This document shows, piece after piece, positions 18,508-28,641 of a stretch of DNA of 64,000 nucleotides (position 1 is its first letter; every line of letters begins with the position of its first letter). The notes under the pieces were generated by a model. It saw nothing but the letters and a program-made list of their open reading frames with translations, searched no databases and was not told the origin of the DNA. Made by a program: the position numbers and the translations under genes. Where the stretch lies: positions 2,976,001 to 3,040,000 of the forward strand of contig NZ_CP061171.1 in the NCBI RefSeq assembly GCF_014692875.1, read 5' to 3'. The DNA is from Pedobacter riviphilus. GTDB taxonomy: Bacteria; Bacteroidota; Bacteroidia; Sphingobacteriales; Sphingobacteriaceae.

Positions 18508-21332
18508 TTATTTCTTAATCAGCTTAAATTTCTTTAACTGCTGCCCGTTTTTATTGATCACACCAACATAAACACCTGTTGATAAAGCGTTGAGCAAAAA
18601 ACGGTTCGAACTTGTAGCCTTTTCCTCAAAAACCTTCTGTCCTAAGATGTTAAAGATAGATAGGCTATAATCTTCGAACGATCCGCTCAAAATGGTTAAA
18701 TAATCGGCTACCGGATTAGGAAAGAAAGAAAATTCATTGTCTTTCAGGTACACTACTGATACCAGATCGCTCTGCACCTGGCCGTTGGCAGTTTCGAAAG
18801 TAACGCGGTAAAACTGGATTCCGGCTTTTGGCTTTTCATCAAAAATCGTATAATCGAGTTGATTTGAAATTGGCTTGGTCTGCTGTAAAACACTAAAAGT
18901 ATTTGGTCCTGTCTGTTTTTCCCAAATGATATTCTTTAAATCCAAAGTAGTGCCGACACTTAGATCAATTCTTACCCGGTTATCATCAGTCAAAGATGCA
19001 AACAAGTTTCTTACATAACAGGCAATTCCCTGCTGCGTATAATCGATGGTATAACTTTTTAAACCTGTAAAACCTATCCCGTTAGCTGCCACCGCAAAAT
19101 ATTTACTATTAACCTTGTTTGCGTCAAGCTTAATTATGGTATCAGTAAGGGTTAGCACTGGAGAGAGGATATTATCTACTACATTATATAACGTGTAATC
19201 TTTTGCCCCAGGTTGTGGATTCCAGTTGAGCGCAATTCCATCTTTGCATGCATAGCCAACGTTTAACACCCTTGGACTCGAAATAACAAAAGATTGGCTC
19301 AATATTATATTGCCTTCCACTTCCATTTTTATCATTGCTTTAGCAAACAAATCAGGAGCATTCCAATGGTAAAAACCTTTACTTAAATCGACACCAGCAG
19401 CAATTGTTTTCCATGTGACGCCTTCATCATAACTCACTGATAGGTTTCCTGTTTTGCTTGTATAAGTATTCTCCCACCGGATGTAGTTATCTTCATTGGC
19501 AAAGAAGTATTCGTTTTTTTCAGGACTAATAAAGGAAAAAGTGTTTTTGAATATGTAACGATAAGCCAATGCAAAAGGTTGGTTATTGCCCTGTGTAATT
19601 CTGTTACCCTTAACATGAATATTATAAGCACCTGTAGTGGGATTATCGAGCGTAATCTGCTGAACGTTATTGATAATATCTGCCTTACGAACTGCCGGTT
19701 TTGAGAGGGAATCTAAATGAGGAAAACTACTTAACACCCAGGGTAGCGTTAAATTTCCTGCAGGATTTTCGAGGCTTAAATCCAATCCATTAACCAAACT
19801 TTGCGCTGCATTTACAACTGCTGGTGGATCGTTCCAGGTAATGGTCAGTTTTACTTCAGCTACATTAGCCGGAATGGCCAAGGGAATAAGCAAATCCTGA
19901 TTTCTGGCCACTTCGTACAATAACGCCCTATTTTCGTCTAAAGTTTTTAACGATTGTGCTACATTGAGCTTTCCATAACCATACACAAAATCAACCTGTG
20001 GTGTACCTAAATCATCGGCAGAATTAATTACTGTCGCTCTGATTAGTGACGCGGGAGCCGCTTTTTTATATTTCTGCTGATAAAATTGTTCTAACATAGC
20101 AATCGATCCACTAGTAATTGCTGCAGCGCCTGATGTTCCGTCTTCACCTAAAGCAACAAGTTCAGGTTTTACACGACCATCATAGGCAGGGCCTTTACTG
20201 CTTAGATTTTCGGAAATATTTTCTCTGTTGATACCTCCTATCACTAATAAATTTTTCGCCTGCTTAAAATTTCCCGTTAAATTGGCACGAGCAGTCATAC
20301 CTTGATAAAATCCAACAGAAGGTGTAGTTGTTCCTTTATTTCCGGCAGAAAAAACATGGATCAAAGTATCGGTTTCGAAGATCTGTTTATCATAGGCCGC
20401 TGCCTCCATTCCGTAATCGTTATCGATATCAGTACCATAAGAATGATTTTGAACTTTAATCTGAAGTTTGTTTAAATCGGTTATTAGGTCAGGCATCAGA
20501 TTAGTGAAATCAGAATAGGCAAGTTTGGCCTTTGGTGCTGCCCCCAAACCCCGGATAAAGGAATTACCGTTTCCTAATGCTAAGGTTGCCATAATGGTAG
20601 CATGAGTAGTTGGTGTTTTACCAATAGTGGCCCCTGCAACGGTTTTTCCCAATAAATCAAGGTCCGTAGCATCGTACATCCCTTCTTTAAAAGAAACATT
20701 TATACCCGTGCCATCAACACCGGAAAAAGATTTCGGGCGTTAGAAATCTGGTTTAAAGCCAGGTCTAGTCCATTAATTACCACTTCCTCTTTAGCCACAG
20801 GCAAAACATCGGCGTATAAAACATCGCCGAGTTCTAACAACAACATTAAATCAGCTGGTGAGAGGTAAACTGTACAAATGTTGTTTACGTTATCGGCTAA
20901 TTTTATCTTTTGGCTTGCAATAGCCTTTGGTAACGCATTTATATTTTTGAAGGCCAGCCGAACCAGGATAGAGTCGTTCTTTTTATTGCTTTTACTGAGT
21001 ACTTTCATCAATCTATCGCTAACCTTCCAAAGTCCATTGGCTTGTTGCTGCGAAACTATACTATTAGAAAAGTTAGAAACATTTGATTTTTCGACAATAA
21101 AATAATCGCCTGAGAGACGTTTTTTGGGTTTCAACAATTGAATTTCTGCAGTTGTTAAAGTACGGTTGAACCTAACCAAAATAGGCTGATCGTCACTTAG
21201 TTTTAAAGTATTGCCTGTTTTTGAAACATATTTTTCAAAATATTTTTCTATTCCGCCAGGTTGTATCTGTGCGTTTAAACTAAGAACAGACAGACAAAAA
21301 CATATAAATAAAAATACAGTATTGACTTTCAA
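18508..21332 (-). pseudogene. secreted S8 (subtilisin-like) peptidase with type IX tail, single-base frameshift
   Basis: Two frames form one 941-residue protein. The first (21332-20700) has a signal peptide ending LNAQ and a prodomain-like region. The second (from 20679) carries the S8 domain with His in THATIMATLALG, Asn in IHVFSAGNKG and Ser in EDGTSGAAAITSG. Beta domains follow, then a C-terminal sorting domain (FFPNPVADYL to KKFKLIKK) typical of type IX secretion. One base added to the A-run at 20724-20728 restores SGVDGTGINVSFKEGMYD across the break. The usual catalytic Asp of the DTG motif is replaced by a Lys-Glu-Gly sequence. Translation must start at TTG 21332, because an in-frame stop lies just upstream. 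Confidence 0.85.
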
Positions 21333-21454
21333 ATATTATTTTATTGTAAAATTTTGTTTACATCGTTTATCTTCTCTAAATTAGCATTTATAAGGTAATC
21401 CACAAATTTTATTAACTAACTTATTCAACCTAAACTAATTTAATTCTATTCAAG

Positions 21455-22291
21455 ATGAAAACAAACAAATTTTTATCGATTGCAGCCGCATGCTTTTTAA
21501 TCACCAACCTATACTCGTGTAAGAGTAATAATACAGAAAATGCAGTTGAAAGCAAAACTGATATTTCAGCCGACAAGTTATCACAGATCAAATCTTTAGG
21601 CTTCAGTACTAATAACATCCGTAAAATAGATGAAGGATATTTGGTAGAGGGTGATATTCTTTTAACTGAGAATAACCTAACTGAAACTTCTACTAGTGCA
21701 AATTTAAACATTGCCGAAACCGAACAGTACCGAACCACAAACCTGGTTAAATCATTACCACGTGTAATTACCGTTTCGGTAACTAACCTTCCTCAGGTAT
21801 ATAGTGATGCCGTAAACACCATGATTTCGAGATACAACTCATTAGGCTTACGCATTACTTTCCAAAGGGCAAGCGCAGGTACAACCGGAAACATTAATGT
21901 TGTAGGTTTTAACGAAGGTCCGAGCGGTGGTTTTATTACCTTAGGTTCTGCAGGTTTCCCTACCTCATCCGGAAATCCATACAACCAGATCAGAATGAAT
22001 ACCAATGCAGCTGCTTATGGCACCAACCCCAATTTACTTTACCTTGCTTCTGTGATCCAACATGAAGTTGGTCACTGCATCGGTTTCCGCCATACCGATT
22101 ACATGGACCGCGCCTTTAGCTGTGGCGCAAGTGGTGCGGGTAACGAAGGTGCATCAAATGTTGGGGCAGTTAGAATACCAGGAACTCCTTCAACTCCTGA
22201 TGCTGGCTCATTTATGTTAGCTTGTTCTAATGGTGGTAACCGTACCTTCAATGCAAATGATGTAATTGCCGTAAATTACCTTTACAAATAA
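21455..22291 (+). CDS. M57 HEIGH-type metallopeptidase lipoprotein
   Basis: A 278-residue zinc protease of the Bacteroidota dual-action HEIGH group (MEROPS M57). A lipoprotein signal ends at Cys22 (NLYSC). The zinc site HEVGHCIGFRH (residues 203-213) gives His203, His207 and His213 with Glu204 as base, the metzincin-like layout. The mature part before it includes a conserved RTTNLV segment, where homologs have the YRT motif. It is probably held on the membrane facing the periplasm or the surface. It diverges from the S8 peptidase gene, and a strong terminator follows. Confidence 0.88.
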   Translation: MKTNKFLSIAAACFLITNLYSCKSNNTENAVESKTDISADKLSQIKSLGFSTNNIRKIDEGYLVEGDILLTENNLTETSTSANLNIAETEQYRTTNLVKSLPRVITVSVTNLPQVYSDAVNTMISRYNSLGLRITFQRASAGTTGNINVVGFNEGPSGGFITLGSAGFPTSSGNPYNQIRMNTNAAAYGTNPNLLYLASVIQHEVGHCIGFRHTDYMDRAFSCGASGAGNEGASNVGAVRIPGTPSTPDAGSFMLACSNGGNRTFNANDVIAVNYLYK

Positions 22292-22329
22292 GATCAAAAA
22301 AAACAAGGATTACCTAAACTTAAGATATG

Positions 22330-22363
22330 GCCTTCCGATGTAAAAATCGGGAGGCTTTTTTTT
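22330..22363 (+). terminator. terminator of the M57 peptidase gene
   Basis: A 10-bp stem with one G-T pair (22330-22339 with 22346-22355) and a 6-nt loop runs into eight T residues. Confidence 0.85.
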
Positions 22364-22752
22364 AAAAGGGAAAATTGACGACACAAACTAAAGATGCGTT
22401 AAATAAACTCAGCCAACGCTAATAAAAAACCAGGCTTAATAATGTTGAGTTTTGGTTTTGGAGCGCAAGGTTTCTACAGGACCATAAGTTTCTTCCCGTT
22501 TTACGCTTATACGCTTCGCTTCCTCGTACCTCGTTGCTGCAGGGTATCGCTGCAACCGGGGCTAGGTGGCCAAGGCAGCATTTCATTTTTGAGGCTGCAT
22601 GAGCACCTATTCCGTTCCTAATACTAATCGGGTAGATTGACACGGCTAATAGGATTAGCCTCTCAATGACGACTCATATTGAAATAGACCCTGAAATAAA
22701 TTCAGGGTGACGCTACGATTAAAATTAGCCTTATAATCACGTTTTATCGTTA
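22364..22752. repeat. repeat-bearing intergenic region
   Basis: There is no gene here. A GC-richer block (about 22455-22625) has the same character as the blocks near 8460-8650, 43840-44430, 50930-51000 and 58430-58510. A REP-like inverted repeat CCCTGAA / TTCAGGG stands at 22689-22707. The short frame at 22419-22643 lies within the block and is not supported as a gene. Confidence 0.55.
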
Positions 22753-22781
22753 TAAAAATGGCCTACGTTTCCATAGGCCAT
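22751..22781 (-). terminator. terminator of the S9 peptidase gene
   Basis: A perfect 8-bp stem (22758-22765 with 22774-22781) is followed on the minus strand by a T-run. Confidence 0.75.
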
Positions 22782-22804
22782 CAAAATAAACTATTGTAAT
22801 AAAA

Positions 22805-25312
22805 CTATTTTCCGTTCTGTTCGATATCTCTATCCATTTCTACCAGATCAACATCACTTGGTTCAGAAAAATCGCCGATTAAATATTTGTTAAAATGATC
22901 AGCCAGTTTCCAGAAAGCATACTCTGTCATATCTCCAAAACCATGGCGCTGACCAGGAATAATCAAGAAATCGAAACGTTTACCTGCTTTCATTAGTGCA
23001 TTGGCTACGCGGATTGAGTTTGCCGGGTGTACATTGTTGTCTACATCGCCATGCATCAATAACAAATGACCCTTCAGATTTTTAGCCAGATCAGGATTTT
23101 TATCAATGCTGTATTTAAATGAGGTATCCCCTTTTAACGAAATGGTTTCTTTTACGCCATGGTGTTTTTCGCTCCACCAGCGGTTGTAAATACTATTATC
23201 GTGGTTTCCTGCATTCGAAACAGCAGCTTTAAAGAAATCCGGATAAACCAACATAGCAGCTGTCGACATAAATCCACCTCCAGAATGGCCTGTAATGCCC
23301 ACTTTAGATTCGTCTATGTATGAATACTTTGCAGCCAATTGCTCAATAGCCGTTTTCTTATCTGCTAAACCGTAATCCCGCAGATTACCATAACCGTAAG
23401 TATGGTACCATTTAGACCGCGAAGGATTTCCACCACGGTTTCCCACTGTAATTACAATATAACCAAATTGAGCTAACCTTTCGGTACGGTCCATACTTTT
23501 GCTGAAAGCTTTGTTTACAGCTTCGGTTTGTGGCCCCGGGTAAACATATTCGATAATCGGATATTTTTTATTGGGATCGAAATCGAAAGGTTTATACATT
23601 ACGCCATACAGATCAGTTATTCCATCATCTGCTTTTACTTTGAAAGGCTCTGGGAATTTGTAACCCGCCGCCATAAGCAATGAAAGATCTGTAGTTTCAA
23701 GATCCATTACTTTTTTGCCTGCTCCATCATAAAGTGTAGCTTTTGGCGCAGTATTTACTCTCGAATAATTATCTACAAAGAAAGTATTGTTATCATTCAT
23801 ATTCGCCACATGGTCAAAATCACCCGCATTTAATAATTTCATGTTCGAGCCATCAAAATTGATGCTATATAAATGTAAGTAATAAGGATCTTCTTTACCT
23901 TCCCTACCATTTGCCGTGAAATAAAGGATACGTTTTTTCTCGTCGATATTTACGATATTTTCACAGTGGAAAGCACCTTTTGTAATCTGGTTTTTCAGCT
24001 TCCCATTTTCGTCAAAAAGATAAAAATGTGCCCAACCATCGCGCTCACTCCAATGAATTAGCTCTTTACCATCATTTACCAAGCCTGGGCGGTTAACTTC
24101 AACATAGGTATTAAAACGTTCGTCGATTAAAGGTGTTACTTTCCCGGTGGCAATATCAACGGTCCCGATGTCTATACGTTTTAAATCGCGACTGGTGCGT
24201 GAAAAATAGAACCTGCTATCGTTCCCCAACCAAATAGATGGCCGAAATTCGTTATCACGGTCTTTATTTAACGATGGTTTGCTCCAAACCGAAACACTTT
24301 GATCTTTAAAAGCCGAAACATTGAGTTTTTTATAAGATTTTGCAGCAAAATCGAATAACAAAACTTCATCCTGAGGGGCTTCGGCCTCTCCTGGCATCTG
24401 GTATTTATAGGTTTCTAAAGTTGGCCGACCAGGTGTAACACTATTAATTACCCAAAGATCTTTAACCTTACGCGAATCAGTCCTATCCAACACAAAATAT
24501 TTCGAATTCGGCGACCAAAGCACATAAGCACCGCGGCGTTTTTTATTGTTTTTTTCGTTCTCTACGTTATTCTCACCATCGCCATCACTTCCATAAGAAT
24601 AGAATTTAACCCCGTCTTTAGTAAGCTGATGCTCTACAATGGTACTATCATCTTCATTTTTAACTGCTTTTTTGTAGTTCTCTTTATCCATCCAAAACAA
24701 GTTGTAATTACGGGAGAAGATAATGGCTGAAGAATCGGGTGCTACCGATCCCCATGATGGTTTTGGTTTTGGTTTACTGAAATTTGGCACTTCAGTTAAT
24801 TTAGCACTTGCCAGTTCGTATTTGAAAGAAAATATTTTTTTCTGCATGGAATCAGCCGCTTTTTTATCTTTTCTATCTTTTTTTAGCTCATCAACAGTGC
24901 TTTTTATTTCGAAAGAAATGCTTTTTTCGTCGGCAGCAAATTTTAAGTTTTCGAGCGGTAAATGTTCTGCATCAAATGGATCGCGAACAATCAGGGTAAT
25001 ATCAGCCGCTAGTTTAGCATTATCAAACATTATTTTTTTGCTTTTTGATGCAGGATCTACCAGGTACCAAAATTTTCCTTTTGGACTTTCAAAAGTGTAC
25101 CAGAAACGGTTGCTCAATTTTAGCCAATGTGGGTCTACAGCAGTAGAGTAAACCATTTTTTTTAGTTTATTTGGCGAAAAACGCGAAGCAAGCTGATAAT
25201 TTGCTTTAGGTTGTTGTTGAATATTTTCGGTAATGGTAAATGTTTTATTTTGTGCAACAACAGTTAAAGATAAAAACTGCGCACACAACAGGAGTTTATA
25301 AAGTTTATTCAT
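22805..25312 (-). CDS. secreted S9 prolyl peptidase, DPP-IV-like
   Basis: An 835-residue serine peptidase with a signal peptide ending TVVAQ. An N-terminal DPP-IV-type beta-propeller (to about residue 560) is followed by an alpha/beta-hydrolase domain. The triad is visible as Ser677 in GHSGGG, Asp758 in GDVDNNV and His790 in RHG. The family removes dipeptides, often Xaa-Pro, from peptide N-termini. Periplasmic action on peptides made by the neighbouring proteases is a reasonable inference. It is one base longer in theme than its neighbours: the third protease in a row here, transcribed alone and divergent from the deacetylase operon. Confidence 0.92.
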   Translation of the reverse strand: MNKLYKLLLCAQFLSLTVVAQNKTFTITENIQQQPKANYQLASRFSPNKLKKMVYSTAVDPHWLKLSNRFWYTFESPKGKFWYLVDPASKSKKIMFDNAKLAADITLIVRDPFDAEHLPLENLKFAADEKSISFEIKSTVDELKKDRKDKKAADSMQKKIFSFKYELASAKLTEVPNFSKPKPKPSWGSVAPDSSAIIFSRNYNLFWMDKENYKKAVKNEDDSTIVEHQLTKDGVKFYSYGSDGDGENNVENEKNNKKRRGAYVLWSPNSKYFVLDRTDSRKVKDLWVINSVTPGRPTLETYKYQMPGEAEAPQDEVLLFDFAAKSYKKLNVSAFKDQSVSVWSKPSLNKDRDNEFRPSIWLGNDSRFYFSRTSRDLKRIDIGTVDIATGKVTPLIDERFNTYVEVNRPGLVNDGKELIHWSERDGWAHFYLFDENGKLKNQITKGAFHCENIVNIDEKKRILYFTANGREGKEDPYYLHLYSINFDGSNMKLLNAGDFDHVANMNDNNTFFVDNYSRVNTAPKATLYDGAGKKVMDLETTDLSLLMAAGYKFPEPFKVKADDGITDLYGVMYKPFDFDPNKKYPIIEYVYPGPQTEAVNKAFSKSMDRTERLAQFGYIVITVGNRGGNPSRSKWYHTYGYGNLRDYGLADKKTAIEQLAAKYSYIDESKVGITGHSGGGFMSTAAMLVYPDFFKAAVSNAGNHDNSIYNRWWSEKHHGVKETISLKGDTSFKYSIDKNPDLAKNLKGHLLLMHGDVDNNVHPANSIRVANALMKAGKRFDFLIIPGQRHGFGDMTEYAFWKLADHFNKYLIGDFSEPSDVDLVEMDRDIEQNGK

Positions 25313-25461
25313 TAAAATTTGTTTGAGCCGCTAAATTATTTAATTAAAGGATATTAAGCAGGTTTTGATATGTAATAAATGCGATAGTTAGTGTAATTTC
25401 CTGCAACTGAAATTAATTATTAACACAATTTATTTTGATGGATAAATAATTAAGGGATTTT

Positions 25462-25477
25462 ATAGTTTTGTAACTAT
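25462..25477 (+). promoter_or_regulatory. promoter -7 within an inverted repeat before the deacetylase operon
   Basis: TAGTTTTG (25463-25470) fits the -7 consensus and lies inside the inverted repeat ATAGTT-TTGT-AACTAT (25462-25477), 11 bp before the start codon. The nearest TTTG upstream is 25 bp away, too far for a good -33. Confidence 0.35.
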
Positions 25478-25488
25478 ATATCCTAATA

Positions 25489-26367
25489 ATGAAATACAGC
25501 TTTTTAACACTAATAACAGCCGGAGTAATCTTATTTGCCAGCTGCCAATCTAAATCTCAGACAGAAAATTCTACCACTAAAGATTCTTCTGCGCAGCGCA
25601 CCAAAACTGCTGCAAGCTCCGGAACACCAGTTGATGTTTCGAAAATAAAAGTGGCTGATGCCAAAACCATCTTAGCCAGAAAACAAGTTCCAATTTTATG
25701 TTACCACCAGGTAAGAAACTGGAAACCAACTGATGGCAAAGTAGGTAAAGATTATATTGTAGAAATCCAGAATTTTAAAGATCAGATGAAAATGCTTGCC
25801 GATAGCGGTTATCATACCATTTTACCAGATCAACTTTACGCTTATCTAAATACTGGTGCTGCCCTGCCGAGTAAACCGATTATGTTAACTTTTGATGATA
25901 CCGATATGGACCAGTTCACCGTTGTACGCCCAACTTTAGATAAATTGGGTTATAAAGCTGTTTATTTTATTATGACGGTTTCGATTGGTAGAAAAGGCAA
26001 GTTTGTGGATTACATGACGAAAGAGCAGATCAAACAACTTTCTGATGAAGGAAATATTATTGGCAGCCATACTTACGATCATAAAAATTTCAAAAAATAT
26101 GCAGGCAAAGATTGGGAAGAGCAATTAGACAAACCAACCAAAAAACTGGAAGAAATTACGGGTAAAAAGATGACAGAATTTGCCTACCCTTTTGGTTTAT
26201 GGAACGCGGAAGGTATTCCTGAGCTTAAAAAACGTGGTTTTAGAATGGCTTATCAGTTATCGACCAAACGTGATGAAAAAGATCCGTTGTTCACCATCCG
26301 CAGGATTATAGCCAGCGGTTACTGGTCGCCAAAAACATTAAGCAACAGCATTAAAAACAGCTTTTAA
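25489..26367 (+). CDS. NodB-type polysaccharide deacetylase lipoprotein, copy 1
   Basis: A 292-residue lipoprotein (lipobox ending Cys19, LFASC) with a Ser/Thr/Lys-rich linker and a carbohydrate esterase 4 fold. Motif 1 is TFDDT, with Asp136 and Asp137 as base and metal ligand. Motif 2 is SHTYDH, with His194 and His198. The PILCYHQVR start of the domain and FAYPFG are also typical. These enzymes remove N- or O-acetyl groups from glycans such as peptidoglycan, chitin oligomers or biofilm poly-N-acetylglucosamine. A close paralog follows 18 bp downstream and a third lipoprotein gene after that, so the three are likely one operon. Confidence 0.9.
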   Translation: MKYSFLTLITAGVILFASCQSKSQTENSTTKDSSAQRTKTAASSGTPVDVSKIKVADAKTILARKQVPILCYHQVRNWKPTDGKVGKDYIVEIQNFKDQMKMLADSGYHTILPDQLYAYLNTGAALPSKPIMLTFDDTDMDQFTVVRPTLDKLGYKAVYFIMTVSIGRKGKFVDYMTKEQIKQLSDEGNIIGSHTYDHKNFKKYAGKDWEEQLDKPTKKLEEITGKKMTEFAYPFGLWNAEGIPELKKRGFRMAYQLSTKRDEKDPLFTIRRIIASGYWSPKTLSNSIKNSF

Positions 26368-26385
26368 ATAAGATCGCTACATTCT

Positions 26386-27246
26386 ATGAAAAGTTTCTTG
26401 CTCTATGGTGCCATTTCTATACTACTTTTAACCTCTTGCCAGCCTTCTAAGGCTTCAAAAGAAAAAGCAGCTGAAAATACTACCGAAACGGTTAAAATAG
26501 ATTCTGCAAATGCCAAACCTGCCGATAACAAAACTATTTTGGCGCGGAGAGAGGTGCCCGTTCTGTGTTACCATCAGATTAGAAACAACATTGCCAGCGA
26601 TAGTAAAAGAGCTCACGACGATATTATTGCCCCTGATAAATTTAAGGAACACATGAAAATGTTGGCCGATAGCGGTTACCATTCTATTTTGCCCGATCAA
26701 CTGTATAATTATTTGGTTTACGGTGCTAAATTACCCGAAAAGCCAATTATGATCACTTTTGATGATACAGACGAAGATCAATTTACCATTGGGAATACCA
26801 CATTAAAAAAGTACGGTTTTAAAGGTGTTTATTTTATCATGACGGTATCAATCGGCAGAAAAGGGCGGATTAATTATATGACCAAAGAGCAGATTAAACA
26901 ATTGTCTGACGAGGGAAATACGATTGCCAGCCATACCTACGATCATAAAAACTTTGCTCAGTTTACCGACGAAGACTGGACAACCCAAATTGATGCCCCA
27001 ACTAAAAAACTGGAAGAAATTACTGGCAAAAAAGTGGAATACTTCGCCTATCCTTACGGTGTTTTTAAAGCTTCAACTTTACACAAGCTAAAAGAGCATG
27101 GCTTTAAAGCAGCATTTATACTTTCGACAGCGCGGGATGAAAATTACCCACTTTATACCATTAGGAGAATAATCGATCCAGGAAGATACACTACAAAAAA
27201 CCTATATTATAGTATTAACAAGAGTTTTAATAAAACAAAATTATAG
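26386..27246 (+). CDS. NodB-type polysaccharide deacetylase lipoprotein, copy 2
   Basis: A 286-residue lipoprotein (Cys18, LLTSC), a tandem paralog of the preceding gene. It keeps the same motifs: PVLCYHQIR, TFDDT, the MTVSIGRKG block, ASHTYDHKNF and FAYPYG. The N-terminal linkers after the lipid anchor differ most, while the catalytic domains are very similar, so this is a local duplication that kept function. One copy has GSHTYDH and the other ASHTYDH. Small loop changes (a charged insertion DSKRAHDD here) hint at slightly different substrates or partners. Confidence 0.9.
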   Translation: MKSFLLYGAISILLLTSCQPSKASKEKAAENTTETVKIDSANAKPADNKTILARREVPVLCYHQIRNNIASDSKRAHDDIIAPDKFKEHMKMLADSGYHSILPDQLYNYLVYGAKLPEKPIMITFDDTDEDQFTIGNTTLKKYGFKGVYFIMTVSIGRKGRINYMTKEQIKQLSDEGNTIASHTYDHKNFAQFTDEDWTTQIDAPTKKLEEITGKKVEYFAYPYGVFKASTLHKLKEHGFKAAFILSTARDENYPLYTIRRIIDPGRYTTKNLYYSINKSFNKTKL

Positions 27247-27284
27247 TTTCAACTGTAAATAGTAAGTAATCAATTCCTTAGCTC

Positions 27285-28454
27285 ATGAAATATTCTTTTC
27301 TTTTTTGCCTTTTAGGATTACTGATCATATCTGCTTGTAACAACCCTAAAAATGGAGCCAATACCACTGAAACTACAAATGATAGTACGGCGAATGCAAA
27401 GGCCCAACTTACAGAAAGTTTTTACAAGAGATTGGAAGGTACCATCGCAGGCAAAAAAGTAGTGATGCATTTGCAAAAGGTTGATGATGATGTAAGTGGT
27501 ACTTATTATTATGACGGCGCATGGCTTAACCTATCAACCGATACTTTAATCGGGAAAGATAGCATAGTACTTACTGAATATAGTTTTTATGAATCATATT
27601 TCACGCCTGATTTTAAATCGCCCCATTTAGCTTTAAAATGGAATGGAAATGGTTTCAGCGGCCATTGGGAAAGTGGCGATAAAACCAAAAAATACCCGAT
27701 AGCCTTAACAGAAAAATATCCGGAGGGCAGCTATCCTTTCAGTGCCGGAATTTACAAAGACTCCATTAAGGCATTTTCCGATCAGCCAAAATCACCTACA
27801 GCAGAAATCAGTTTTGAATACCTGGAAAGCAAAAGTAATGATGAATACGGCAACTGGCTAAACTCAGAACTTAAAAAAATTTCAGGAGTAAAATCACAGG
27901 TCGATCGCTCAATCGGTTTCAAAAATATTGCAGCTGCCTATTTCAAAGACTATAAAACCCAGGTTGCCGAACAACAAAAAAATGGCCGCGACAATGATTT
28001 CCAGGCATGGATGAATTATACCAACAACAGTCAACAATCGGTTAATTATAACGATAATGGCTACGTAGTAATCGATTTGCTAGCTGATGCCTATACTGGC
28101 GGTGCACATGGCAATTATAGTAGCACCATGTTTTGTTTAGATGTGATGAACAAAAAACAATTGGCGCTAAACGATATCATAAAAATAGATTCGAATACCT
28201 TACAAAGCATTTTAGAACGCAATCTTCGTAAAGAATATAACATTAAAGCCAAAGATGCATTGAGCACCATTCTTTTTGATGACTTTATAAAACCAAATAA
28301 CAACTTTTATTTCAATGCCAATGGTATCGCTTTTATGTATAATCCATACGAAGTAGCGAGTTATGCCCAAGGGCAGATTGTGGTATTTATTCCTTATTCG
28401 GATTTAAAGACTTATCTGGCACCGGCTTTTGCAGAGCGGATGGGAATTAAATAG
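27285..28454 (+). CDS. DUF4163/DUF3298 (RsiV-like) lipoprotein
   Basis: A 389-residue lipoprotein (Cys18, IISAC). The N-terminal half is beta-rich, with DVSGTYYYDG and GFSGHWESGD, as in periplasmic binding-type domains. The C-terminal half is a DUF4163 plus DUF3298 pair ending QIVVFIPYSDLKTYL. The same fold forms the lysozyme-binding part of RsiV in Bacillus. It has GGAHGNY at the centre, as in that family. Being downstream of two glycan deacetylases, it could sense or bind cell-wall-active ligands, but that is an inference. Confidence 0.82.
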   Translation: MKYSFLFCLLGLLIISACNNPKNGANTTETTNDSTANAKAQLTESFYKRLEGTIAGKKVVMHLQKVDDDVSGTYYYDGAWLNLSTDTLIGKDSIVLTEYSFYESYFTPDFKSPHLALKWNGNGFSGHWESGDKTKKYPIALTEKYPEGSYPFSAGIYKDSIKAFSDQPKSPTAEISFEYLESKSNDEYGNWLNSELKKISGVKSQVDRSIGFKNIAAAYFKDYKTQVAEQQKNGRDNDFQAWMNYTNNSQQSVNYNDNGYVVIDLLADAYTGGAHGNYSSTMFCLDVMNKKQLALNDIIKIDSNTLQSILERNLRKEYNIKAKDALSTILFDDFIKPNNNFYFNANGIAFMYNPYEVASYAQGQIVVFIPYSDLKTYLAPAFAERMGIK

Positions 28455-28641
28455 CTCATCAGGTTACAATTGGCAGTTCTCAGCTTTCAGTTAATTGGAA
28501 ACTGTAAACGACCAACTTAATCCTGCTTATCATTTTAAATCAGCGGGAATAAATGTAAAAGAAGCTTCAGAACTAACTGTGAATATAGAACCGTTACCTG
28601 TACACATAGAACTGAAAATTGCAAATTGCCAACCGAAAACT

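Noticed and set aside
22419..22643. Minus-strand frame of 74 codons
   Set aside because: Falls inside a GC-richer intergenic repeat, with Cys-rich nonsense composition.
24723..25151. Plus-strand frame of 142 codons
   Set aside because: Antisense shadow of the S9 peptidase gene, which has the intact catalytic triad.
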